Shown here one piece after another: positions 45,158-52,351 of a DNA stretch of 59,186 bases (positions within the stretch are counted from its first letter, which is position 1; every line of letters begins with the position of its first letter). The position numbers and the translations under genes were made by a program. Under the pieces are notes generated by a model that did not search any database, was not told where the DNA came from, and saw nothing but the letters and a program-made list of their open reading frames with translations. This stretch comes from Planctomycetaceae bacterium (GTDB lineage Bacteria; Planctomycetota; Planctomycetia; Pirellulales; Pirellulaceae): the NCBI GenBank assembly GCA_016794985.1, contig JAEUIQ010000013.1, positions 1 to 59,186 of the forward strand, in the 5' to 3' direction.

Positions 45158-45188
45158 CGACTGGTCTGCTTCCCTTGCAATTGAATCT

Positions 45189-45386
45189 TTACTTAGCCTT
45201 AACCGGCTTCGCCACTTGCTTGAGCAGCTTGTCCAAGTCCGTTCGCTTGAACAAGCGATAGCCATTCACCGGATTCCGGTGCATTGGTATGTCACCACGA
45301 GCCGCCCATTTGCGGATCGTATTGTGGTGAACGCCGAGATACTCGGCCGCCTCTGAGGTGTGCATGTATTCCGACAATTTGGTCAT
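45189..45386 (-). CDS. Small excisionase-family HTH protein heading the hsd operon
   Basis: A 65-aa DNA-binding protein. MHTSEAAEYLGVHHNTIRKW (8-27) followed by AARGDIPMHRNPVNGYRLFK and a short DLDKLLKQVAKP end is a textbook HTH_17/MerR-type winged helix with the N-x-G-Y-R-x-F/Y wing. It lies 31 bp before hsdM on the same strand, the usual place for a small regulator controlling a restriction system. Confidence 0.85.
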   Translation of the reverse strand: MTKLSEYMHTSEAAEYLGVHHNTIRKWAARGDIPMHRNPVNGYRLFKRTDLDKLLKQVAKPVKAK

Positions 45387-46058
45387 GGTCTCGGTCTTAA
45401 CTGTGTTGGGTGCGAGTTACCCCAAGGCAGTAGCCTACTAAACCCTACACGGCCTGAACATCACCCCGCCATTCTTGGCCAATTCCTGGTACCGATCCGA
45501 AATCGTGGAGATTCGGGCCGAATCGTGTAAAATGAAGCCGGCGCTGCTACTCACTTGATTGAACCAACGCCTCAAGAGCTCAATCTCGCCGAGCCCTTTT
45601 TGGCAACCATGGTTTGCAAGCGGTAATCCAAACCATCGGAAACCAGCAGAACGCCTAGAGCGAGAAGTCGATCAACACGAGCAGTGGGAAGTCGCAGACG
45701 AATCACTTCCAAGGCCTATTGATCTTGGCATTCTAGGCAATTCGCCGGATCGGATATTTTACGCATTTTTGACACCGACTCGATCAACATTTCAGCCAAC
45801 AGGGCTCGCCCCGCCGCAATAGAGAGCCGCTCCCTCCAAGTCACTTAATGCTTGTTCCCATAGTTTGCCGCTGCCCTCGCGTGTGCGCACGCGCGCGAAA
45901 GATTTCGCTCCTGAAACCCCTTTTTTGCCGTGTTTTCCCGGGCTTTTCCTCGTTCGTGCGCGCGAATAATACGATGTTTTTCATTTTTTTTCTGCCTCCC
46001 GCTGTGTCCCCAGGACATCCCCCGGCACATCGCCTCCTGCGGTCATCACGCCACGACG

Positions 46059-46131
46059 ACCGCCTAAACGCACTATCGGACCGGTAACCGCCTATCAACG
46101 GATCGTTACCGCCTGTCAAATCTAAGGCGGT
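46059..46131. repeat. Iteron-like ACCGCCT repeats
   Basis: ACCGCCT occurs at 46059-46065, 46087-46093 and 46108-46114, with an inverted AGGCGGT at about 46125-46131. The second and third share the longer pattern GTWACCGCCTRTCAA. Spacings are 28 and 21 bp, close to multiples of a helical turn for the latter. Possible binding sites or origin. Confidence 0.55.
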
Positions 46132-46364
46132 ACTATAGGCTTCTTGAACCTGTCTGGCTCATGCTTAACTTGATCCTCGGTCTCAGCAAGTTGGTCGGCA
46201 GGTACCCCGATCATGGGTTGCCCTAGTCGTTTCCGACGCGAGTTCACTCACGGAACCGAATCGAGCTCACGGGGATCGTATTCGCCACGGTGGGCGTACT
46301 GCTTAACTGTGTTTCCCGCGATCACCGCTAAATCACCAATCACGTCGTAGTCGATCTTCACCAT
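46122..46364 (-). pseudogene. Small HTH-like gene interrupted by one in-frame TGA
   Basis: From ATG 46364 the frame gives a 38-residue peptide starting MVKIDYDVIGDLAVIAGNTV and ending in KQYAHRGEYDPRELDSVP, then TGA (46250-46248), and the same frame continues for 41 sense codons, VNSRRKRLGQPMIGVPADQL and on to KKPIVPP and TAG. The two parts read as one protein: DLA..AGNTVKQYAHRGEYDPREL is helix-turn-helix-like, and a WVN-type sequence is what I would expect where TGA stands (TGG to TGA). AGGAAG precedes the ATG by about 12 bases. Either a nonsense mutation has killed the gene or the stop is read through. Confidence 0.6.
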
Positions 46365-47100
46365 CGTGTTCCGACTTCCTATTTGTCGCACACCAAGCTC
46401 CTGCAATGATCGCCCCCGCGACGCATGTCAAACCCATTGCCGGAGTTCCAGGCACATCACGCCCGGAGTCCCGATGACCTAGGGGCCATCTGGTTCGATT
46501 TCCGGTTCGGGTTGCTCGACCGCATCAACAAGTACCCTAAGATCAGCCGCCGAACTCATCACAGAATGTCCCATTTCTTGGATGGGCCGCACCTCGGCCG
46601 GGATGGTAGGACAAAGCCACAGCCGAGGGACGTTCAGCAGGGATCAGCCGCTTACCCTTCAATCAAATCGGGCGCACAACGCCCCCTCCCCAATCAACAT
46701 CAGATCGGGACAGGCATCACCCCCACCCCCACGGAATTGTACCGCAGGCAACCGGGGGCGAGCAAATTCTAACGCTGGCCACGTTTAAGACCGGAACCCT
46801 AACCGCGCACAAATTTTTAGAATCCGTTTTTACATTCCACGCCGCACAACACCTCCAACACCGACGGGACCCGTAACCCATCCGGGGCCATCACATCGCA
46901 TCGCCGCCCGCTTATTGAGTTTTTTGAGTATGCCCACCGATGTTCAAATCTTGCAGTAACGCGCGGCGTTCCACTCGTTCGTCGTTGGAAAAAAACCATC
47001 CAATTCTGGCTGTCTTTGCTCATCGTGCTTCGAATATGCACATTGAAACGACACAACTGTTGTTCGCTTGCCATCTTTATTTGGCAAAATCTGAAGTTCA

Positions 47101-47766
47101 CTATCGCAAGCGAGTATGACGCCGTCGGTGACATAGGCTAACGCCACCGAATAGACTGGCAATTATCACTAGCGAATTCGGCTCGGGAACCGTCGAAACA
47201 CTCGCGTTTGCGCTTCCGACGGTACCGCTATTTCCGCCTATGGAAACCAAGCGTAACGAGCCGCCCATCGAAAACGGATTAGCTTGTGTAAAACCAGTTA
47301 ACGAACCGTGCGCCGACTGTGTACCCGTTAGTGGCCCCAATATCAGAAGGCCAGCGCTTCCAATTGCAAAGTCCCGGTTTAACTCATCAAGGCTAGTTCG
47401 CCAATACTGAGACACGCCCGAACCCAGGTTTCCATCGGTGTGCGAATAAATGGACTGAGAATAACCCGTTAAGTTCGAGTCGGAGACTGCAATCGACGTC
47501 AAGCCTTCAACTCCCGTAGCGGAATACGTCACCGAAAGATTAATTGTGTTACTACCTAAATTTTGTGTTGATTGCGCGACACCAACGAGAACGTCAAACT
47601 GAGCCGATGAAAAATTAGCTTCAATCACGCCGGTCAAGGGATTAAGGTCTCCTACACCGTTATCGGAAACTACTCCATCGGCACCAAAGTTAACGCGAAC
47701 AACCAAGCCCGCATTCGCAGATTGAACAGCCGCGAAGAAAATTAGGACCATTAAAAACATCTTCAT
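47101..47766 (-). CDS. Secreted PEP-CTERM protein
   Basis: A 221-aa protein with an N-terminal signal (MKMFLMVLIFFAAVQSANA), a Ser/Gly/Asn/Thr-rich beta-type body without cysteines, and a C-terminal PEP-CTERM sorting signal: VPEPNSLVIIASLFGGVSLC then basic HRRRHTRLR. Exosortase (EpsH/XrtA-type) would cleave at the motif and release or anchor the protein at the envelope. GAGAGGT lies 9 bases before the ATG. The exosortase is not in this window. Presence inside the right arm of a tRNA island, near decayed genes, is unusual; it could be cargo affecting the host surface or a passenger acquired from a host chromosome. Confidence 0.85.
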   Translation of the reverse strand: MKMFLMVLIFFAAVQSANAGLVVRVNFGADGVVSDNGVGDLNPLTGVIEANFSSAQFDVLVGVAQSTQNLGSNTINLSVTYSATGVEGLTSIAVSDSNLTGYSQSIYSHTDGNLGSGVSQYWRTSLDELNRDFAIGSAGLLILGPLTGTQSAHGSLTGFTQANPFSMGGSLRLVSIGGNSGTVGSANASVSTVPEPNSLVIIASLFGGVSLCHRRRHTRLR

Positions 47767-48043
47767 AATCTTTACCTCTCAAGAGCCTCAAAAACACGGG
47801 ATGTGACACGAAAAAATGGCTGGTTCACTGGAAGCACCCACTAATTTGAAGCGAAAGTGAACCGGTGGAGTACTAATGAACATGTAGCCTCCCCATGCAA
47901 GGAGTATTGCTAACCTACACCATGGACGCAAGCTTAGCATCTCGCAATGGCATTTTTTGAAACTTTTTTCGTTCAGTTATTGATTCGCCCTCTATCAATC
48001 CCTGAGAGTCCGGAACCTCCTTGGCCCACTTTTGAACTCCAGC

Positions 48044-48253
48044 TTATTGAATGTTTTGAGTATGCTTCCCGATGTTTGAATCACGCACCAATGCTCGGCC
48101 CATCTCGATCCAATCCATGCGACCATCGGGAGACAACTCACGCCAAACCGCCAATAACTCATCCGGGATGGGGGGACCAGTGGGGGGACGGGAATCAGAA
48201 ACCCCCGTTTTTCCCGTCGCTTTTGGTGGATGTTCAAACCCCGTAGGGGTCAT
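48044..48253 (-). CDS. Detached C-terminal tail of the integrase (joined to int only in the circular form)
   Basis: A 69-codon frame starting at the ATG in the att core: MTPTGFEHPPKATGKTGVSD, a repeat of RPPTGPPI, then PDELLAVWRELSPDGRMDWI and a short C-terminus. MTPTG is the same five codons by which the integrase enters the core at the left end (residues 415-419), in the same frame. Joining the two cores as in an excised circle fuses integrase residues 1-419 to this tail, giving about 483 aa. The helix-like DELLAVWRELSPDGRMDWIEMGRAL resembles the C-terminal ends I recall from planctomycete integrases. Whether it is also translated alone in the integrated state is unknown. Confidence 0.65.
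   Translation of the reverse strand: MTPTGFEHPPKATGKTGVSDSRPPTGPPIPDELLAVWRELSPDGRMDWIEMGRALVRDSNIGKHTQNIQ
48168..48195 (+). repeat. 28-bp direct repeat, right copy
   Basis: ATGGGGGGACCAGTGGGGGG followed by ACGGGAAT, matching 29381-29408 with two differences. Located 45 bp from attR core, inside the element. With the left copy it would flank attP in the circle. Confidence 0.85.
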
Positions 48254-48255
48254 TA
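48240..48255 (+). repeat. attR core (16 bp)
   Basis: CCCGTAGGGGTCATTA, identical to attL. The preceding eight bases, GTTCAAAC, differ from the tRNA at three sites and disrupt the T-arm, so no functional tRNA is formed here. Chromosomal sequence resumes with GTCATGCCTG. Confidence 0.9.
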
Positions 48256-48299
48256 GTCATGCCTGCCCGGAATCCATGTTCGGGGCGGGGCGATTTTAG

Positions 48300-48323
48300 C
48301 CTCGGTAGCCCCGAGGTTTTTTT
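48300..48323 (+). terminator. Rho-independent terminator, probably the original one of tRNA-Glu
   Basis: CCTCGG, a 5-nt loop, CCGAGG and a run of seven T. It lies 45 bp beyond the attR core, the same side and distance that a tRNA-Glu terminator would have before the element inserted. The nearest gene (fumarylacetoacetase) converges on it from the other strand. Confidence 0.8.
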
Positions 48324-48329
48324 GTTTCG

Positions 48330-49667
48330 TCAAATCACCCTGCCGCGGCACTCGCCCAAATGAATGGTTCGCCGCTGCGGATGTTCGCACCAGCCGCGGA
48401 TGACGACCTCATCACCCGCCGCCAAAAACAATCGCTCTTCTCCCGTCGGGAACTTCAGGGGTGTCCGCTGCGTGCCCGGCACCGGTTTGCCACACTCGCC
48501 ATCCCAAGTCAGTTCCAACAAACACCCGCGCGATTGTCGAGTAGGACCGCTGACAGTGCCGCTAGCGATCAGGTCACCGGGCTGCATGTTGCAGCCGTTG
48601 CTGGTGTGATGTGTCAACATTTGAGCCAGCGTCCAGTACATGCTGCCAAATGAACCCAAGCTCAAACGCTGCGGGCCCAAACCCTGCTGCCGCATCGCAT
48701 CTGTCAACAAGCTCACTTCCAATTGCAATTGGATTCCACCACTTTCTGCATTCCCTGGGCTCTGCAAGTACGGCAATGGCGCCGGATCGTCTGCGGCGCG
48801 TTCAAATGCCGGCGCGCGAAAGGGCGCCAACGCTTCCATCGTCACGACCCACGGCGAGACCGAAGTCGCAAATGACTTGGCCAGAAACGGCCCCAGCGGC
48901 TGGTACTCCCACCGTTGCATGTCCCGCGCCGACCAATCGTTCACCAAGGTGATTCCGAACAAATAATCTTCCGCAGCGCCCAACGAGATCGGTTCGCCCA
49001 AGCGGTTGCCCAGCGCGATGTATGCTCCGACTTCCAGTTCGTAATCCAACTGTCGGCAGGGACCGAATGTCGGCGCAGCACCTTCTTGAGCCGATGGCAA
49101 CTGGCCGTGGGGCCGACGAATCTCTGTCCCACTGACCACCAAACTGCTGGCCCGACCATGGTATCCGATCGGCAAGTGCTTCCAGTTGGGCAATAGCGGG
49201 TTATCCGGCCGAAACATACTGCCTACATTGGTCGCGTGGTACAGACTGGCGTAGAAGTCGGTATAGTCACCGACTTCCACCGGTTTCAACATCTGCACGT
49301 CGGCGAGGCGATGCAACGCTGCCTGTTGCAAGGCAATATCGGTTGCCAGGCGCGACTGGGGATTGGTGACCAACTCGAACAACTGCCGACGCAGTTGCGT
49401 TCGCGCCTCCACGGCCAAGCTCATCAGTCCTGTCAGGTCGACATGATCATGGATCGCCACCCCTAGCGGATCGCTGAATAATCCAGCAGCGGCCAATGTC
49501 CCTAAACAAATCACTCGGTCGCCGATCGCCACACCAATTCGGGGCAAACCTCCCGCTTGAAACACTCCCAGCGGTAGATTCTGTGGCGGGAACTCCGCTG
49601 CCGACGAATTGGCCGAATCGATCCACGAACGCGCCTGCGGATCGTGCGTATGGTCAACAACTCTCAT
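48330..49667 (-). CDS. fahA: Fumarylacetoacetase
   Basis: A 445-aa enzyme (EC 3.7.1.2) that hydrolyses fumarylacetoacetate to fumarate and acetoacetate, the last step of tyrosine/homogentisate breakdown. An N-terminal FAA_hydrolase_N domain (LGVFQAGGLPRIGVAIGDRV) precedes the catalytic domain: VEVGDYTDFYASLYHATNVG (metal and catalytic residues), HGRASSLVVSGTEIRRP, QLDYELEVGAYI (metal-binding Glu residues), GITLVNDWSARDMQRWEY, LGPFLAKSFATSVSPWVV, GDLIASGTVSGP and AAGDEVVIRGWC. All landmark segments are present; the length is normal. The start overlaps the preceding gene's stop by 4 bp. Homogentisate dioxygenase is not in the window. Confidence 0.95.
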   Translation of the reverse strand: MRVVDHTHDPQARSWIDSANSSAAEFPPQNLPLGVFQAGGLPRIGVAIGDRVICLGTLAAAGLFSDPLGVAIHDHVDLTGLMSLAVEARTQLRRQLFELVTNPQSRLATDIALQQAALHRLADVQMLKPVEVGDYTDFYASLYHATNVGSMFRPDNPLLPNWKHLPIGYHGRASSLVVSGTEIRRPHGQLPSAQEGAAPTFGPCRQLDYELEVGAYIALGNRLGEPISLGAAEDYLFGITLVNDWSARDMQRWEYQPLGPFLAKSFATSVSPWVVTMEALAPFRAPAFERAADDPAPLPYLQSPGNAESGGIQLQLEVSLLTDAMRQQGLGPQRLSLGSFGSMYWTLAQMLTHHTSNGCNMQPGDLIASGTVSGPTRQSRGCLLELTWDGECGKPVPGTQRTPLKFPTGEERLFLAAGDEVVIRGWCEHPQRRTIHLGECRGRVI

Positions 49668-50629
49668 TCAAATAAACTTTCATCCGTTGGCGGTAACCAA
49701 CCCAAGGCGATAAGATCGTGAATTGGTTCGGTAAAAGAACACGAACCAAAGCTGAGACCGAAATTGAAACGTGATTCTGAGATTTGGTCCAGTGTCCAAA
49801 ATTGATCGCGCCAACGAATCCCGTTCGGCTCGACCTGGAATTCTTGAGAATGTTCGGTCAGCAAGATCTGACTCAAAGTGTCCACGCAAGTCATGCCACA
49901 GTAGCCGGCCGTGGCTGCCAAGAACATATTCAAGAAGCCATGCATCACATCACAAGGAGCGTCTGCCGCATAGGTCAACGGATGGGATGCTCGAACCGGA
50001 TGATGCAGTCCGGCCGTTGCTTTGAAGCCCACGCGGTGCTGGGCGCACAGGCTAATAAACTTGGCGACCGACGAGATGTTTGGAATTGCACCCGGAACCA
50101 CACTACCCGTGCGGATTTTGGCGTGGTTCCCGCGTCGGCCTGTCGCTCGTTTGATCTCAGCCAGTGCCTCGACCAGCTGATTGAGGTTGTCGTTGAGCGG
50201 CAGTTCCCAAAACCCGACCAAGTGATCGTTCTGGCAAGCGGCCTGGGCGGCGACCAACTCCGCAGGCGTATCGACTTTGCACTCGACGACATCGATCACC
50301 CCATAGAACTCGTGTTCCGCATTGAAGTCTCTGATGGCTTCCAATCCAGCCTGAAACCCCGCCATGTCGCTGGCTGGCGGCATCACCACACTGATTCGCA
50401 GCGGTTCAAACAGGTCCTCGTTGAATTGCTCCACCAATTCACTGAGTTTGCCCACAGGCAAAACCAAATGCCCTAAAGCCCAATAGAAATCCGATTCTTG
50501 ATATTCGCTGTAATTCTCCAGAGCCCGGGAAATTGACAAACTTGCGGGCGGAAAGAACCCTGCATAGTCGATCAAACCGCGCAATAATTCGACGACCGGC
50601 TTCGCTGTAAGATCCTGATTTTCCGACAT
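49664..50629 (-). CDS. Conserved protein coupled to fumarylacetoacetase (unknown function)
   Basis: A 321-aa cytoplasmic protein. LLRGLIDYAGFFPPASLSI near the N-terminus, KIRTGSVVPGAIPNISSVAK, HRVGFKATAGLHHPVRASHP and HGFLNMFLAATAGY form a recognisable pattern that I recall from an uncharacterised bacterial family (KxRTGG...P...K.TAGLHH..R...HGFLN). The alternating strands and the FKATAGLHHP end-of-strand histidines suggest a TIM-barrel-like enzyme; that is inference. Its stop overlaps the fumarylacetoacetase start (ATGA), so both proteins are made together and probably serve the same pathway. Confidence 0.82.
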   Translation of the reverse strand: MSENQDLTAKPVVELLRGLIDYAGFFPPASLSISRALENYSEYQESDFYWALGHLVLPVGKLSELVEQFNEDLFEPLRISVVMPPASDMAGFQAGLEAIRDFNAEHEFYGVIDVVECKVDTPAELVAAQAACQNDHLVGFWELPLNDNLNQLVEALAEIKRATGRRGNHAKIRTGSVVPGAIPNISSVAKFISLCAQHRVGFKATAGLHHPVRASHPLTYAADAPCDVMHGFLNMFLAATAGYCGMTCVDTLSQILLTEHSQEFQVEPNGIRWRDQFWTLDQISESRFNFGLSFGSCSFTEPIHDLIALGWLPPTDESLFE

Positions 50630-50659
50630 GCAGAATTCCTGAAGGCACGAGAGGAGCGG

Positions 50660-52003
50660 CTACAGCTTAACAAAAATCTTGTTGCGGTACATCCAGAAGA
50701 GCAGCAGCCAGAAAATCGCTAAAACCGCCAGTCCCGTAAACAAGTCCTTAAAGGCCGGGCCGCGGATCTCGAAAATCGCGGTCCCTAAATGTCGATGCAA
50801 AGCACTAATCATCGAGCCTTCAATGGTCCAACTAAGTAGATATACAAAAATGCAGTTGCAACCAATGACGACCAGTGGAAAACTCCATGACTTGCATTGC
50901 CAAACATCGCAAATCAAATGAAACACCAAGACGAACAAGAAGCACCAACCACCGCTCCACAGCGCGAAGCTAGGTGTCCAAATGGGTTTGACCAACGGGC
51001 AGATACCAAACTCATTCAGCAACCACCCCAACGACAATCCAATCGCCGTGGCTGCTGCCAATCGGCCCAATCGTCGCAGAGTATGGGGCTCACTCAACAA
51101 CCAGCGCCCCGCCACCAACCCCATCAACATGGTGGCCAACGTCGGAACAAAATTCAACGTCGAGTATCCGCCACGATTGAACAAGAACGGTTCAGGGCGT
51201 GGAAACAGATTGAGGAACCAAGTATCAAACCTCCATGCCAAGTTGCCATTCTTGTTCCACGCGCTCGCGAAGCCCGTTTGATGCTCCGTCCACTCCGCTG
51301 GAACCCCGACCGCTTGATAGTTGAAGTCCACAGCTGGTGGATTGGCGGCAAAGGCCACCCAATAACCCAACAAAATCATTCCGATCGCCGTTGGAGCCCA
51401 CCAATCAGGACTTCTGGCAATCACGAATAGGAAAAAGTAACCCAGCCCAATTTGAGTCAGCGTGTCCTCGAAAGTGAAGTTCGTGGCCGGCGAGTTCAAA
51501 CTGCGAACAAAGATCCCGAGCGCGATCAGCAACAAACTCCGCCACGCGGCATGTGCGTACAACCGCCAGGTTGACTGGCCCGACTGTTGTCGCTTGACTA
51601 ACGAAAACGGCAACGCGGCTCCCACCAAAAACGAAAACCCCGGTTGAATCAGATCGTGCAGCGAACACCCGACCCAAGCCACGTGCGTCGTATGAAACTT
51701 GACCCACTCCAACCAAGTCGCTTCGGGAAAGTGCTCGATCAACTTGGAGAGCTTGAGCACTTCGGCCAACATCAGGAACATCACAAAACCACGAAACACA
51801 TCCAGACTCGTCAATCGAATCGCGGATGTTGCCGTGGAAGTCGCGATGCCGTTGCCAACCGACGAAGGACGAAGCTTCGAATCGCTCGGCGGCGTGTTAG
51901 TCGCATCATTGGTTTGAACCCGGTGGCCTTCGTGCACATCGGCTTTCGAATTGGCCGCCACACCTGCCTTTAACGACTGGCTATCGTGTTGTTTTTCGTT
52001 CAC
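50660..52003 (-). CDS. DUF5009 membrane protein (heparan-alpha-glucosaminide acetyltransferase-like)
   Basis: A 447-aa inner-membrane protein. After a polar N-terminus of about 60 residues, SLDVFRGFVMFLMLAEVL begins the family domain. SLHDLIQPGFSFLVGAALPFSL is the hallmark block with a conserved His in the lumenal/periplasmic loop. About ten helices follow (SLLLIALGIFV, FFLFVIARSPDWWAP, LATMLMGLVAGRWLL, WCFLFVLVFHLIC, CIFVYLLSWTI, LAVLAIFWLLLFWMY). The family is related to HGSNAT, which moves acetyl groups across a membrane to amino sugars; in planctomycetes the substrate is unknown. It lies 30 bp upstream of the FAH-coupled gene and may share its transcript. Confidence 0.88.
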   Translation of the reverse strand: MNEKQHDSQSLKAGVAANSKADVHEGHRVQTNDATNTPPSDSKLRPSSVGNGIATSTATSAIRLTSLDVFRGFVMFLMLAEVLKLSKLIEHFPEATWLEWVKFHTTHVAWVGCSLHDLIQPGFSFLVGAALPFSLVKRQQSGQSTWRLYAHAAWRSLLLIALGIFVRSLNSPATNFTFEDTLTQIGLGYFFLFVIARSPDWWAPTAIGMILLGYWVAFAANPPAVDFNYQAVGVPAEWTEHQTGFASAWNKNGNLAWRFDTWFLNLFPRPEPFLFNRGGYSTLNFVPTLATMLMGLVAGRWLLSEPHTLRRLGRLAAATAIGLSLGWLLNEFGICPLVKPIWTPSFALWSGGWCFLFVLVFHLICDVWQCKSWSFPLVVIGCNCIFVYLLSWTIEGSMISALHRHLGTAIFEIRGPAFKDLFTGLAVLAIFWLLLFWMYRNKIFVKL

Positions 52004-52351
52004 AGGTGTCTCGCATTGGTCTCAAGTTCCGCTTCGTCGCCGAAGAAGATGCCCGTTCGGAAGCGGAGCGTGATTCTAAAACCTAATTCCCTCTCGTGCA
52101 ACAAAGCGGAACAATGTCGTGAACCATTCCCCCCGGTCCGATTCTCGCTGGATTGGCCTCGATGACACTCGCAAAGAATCTCCTGAACCAAGACCTCTTC
52201 ATTCTTGGTTTCGCTGATCACCGTCCGTGGTTGATCGCATCTGAGGCATGAGCCCTCTGTTGAACCCACGGTTTGCTTCGCTGATAATCCCACCATACAA
52301 GTCCTGACGACACACAAAATCAGGGCACCGTCTTCAACCGGGAGAGCCGAA
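52004..52351. other. Intergenic stretch between divergent genes
   Basis: No gene or repeat with support is seen. It should hold the divergent promoters of the DUF5009 gene (minus) and the lipoprotein gene (plus); none stands out. Confidence 0.4.

Larger units (their letters stand above)
45387..47100. other. Right-arm region of the element, mostly without intact genes
   Basis: About 1.7 kb. Contains: a start-less minus-strand run of about 69 sense codons ending at TAG 45438-45440 (LLRRWFNQVSSSAGFILHDS and following), which looks protein-like; the HTH gene broken by TGA (46122-46364); ACCGCCT repeats (46059-46131); a start-less minus-strand run 46479-46643 with VPRLWLCPTIPAEVRPIQEM that also looks like a gene remnant; and a copy of the CTCAATA-type motif at 46912-46932 (which can be read as LIEFFEYAHRCSN on the plus strand). 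The impression is of decayed small genes between the defence operon and the PEP-CTERM gene. Confidence 0.5.
29267..48255. mobile_element. Integrative element (satellite/P4-like island) of about 19 kb in tRNA-Glu
   Basis: Bounded by the 16-bp direct repeat CCCGTAGGGGTCATTA (29267-29282 and 48240-48255), with imperfect extension leftwards to GTTC. The tyrosine integrase gene lies at the left end and reads into the tRNA, as is usual for tRNA-targeted elements. Contents in order: integrase, coiled-coil protein, TubC-docking-like protein, DUF3987 protein, zinc-ribbon/TOPRIM primase, two small HTH proteins, 10-bp repeat array, 483-aa unknown, hsdR, hsdS, DUF262, hsdM, HTH, broken small HTH gene, PEP-CTERM gene, integrase tail. 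No capsid, terminase, tail, conjugation or partition genes are seen, so it depends on a helper for transfer or moves only by integrase. Confidence 0.9.

Noticed and set aside
45158..45265. Longer N-terminus for HsdM
   Set aside because: The extra 36 codons overlap the HTH gene and lack similarity; HsdM similarity starts at MDQATHNK.
46320..46455. Minus-strand hydrophobic peptide with VPGTPAMGLTCVAGAIIAG, resembling a PEP-CTERM end
   Set aside because: No upstream secretory protein in frame, no R-rich tail of the right spacing, and it overlaps the start of the broken HTH gene in another frame.
46944..47162. 72-codon minus-strand frame (MPVYSVALAYVTDGVILACD...) next to the PEP-CTERM gene
   Set aside because: Overlaps the PEP-CTERM end by about 60 bp and shows no family features; could be a remnant but there is too little to call it.
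48044..48253. Reading this frame as an independent small gene unrelated to the integrase
   Set aside because: Its first codons are the att core shared with the integrase in the same frame and it repeats the RPPxGPPI block, so an integrase tail explains it better; independent translation is not excluded.
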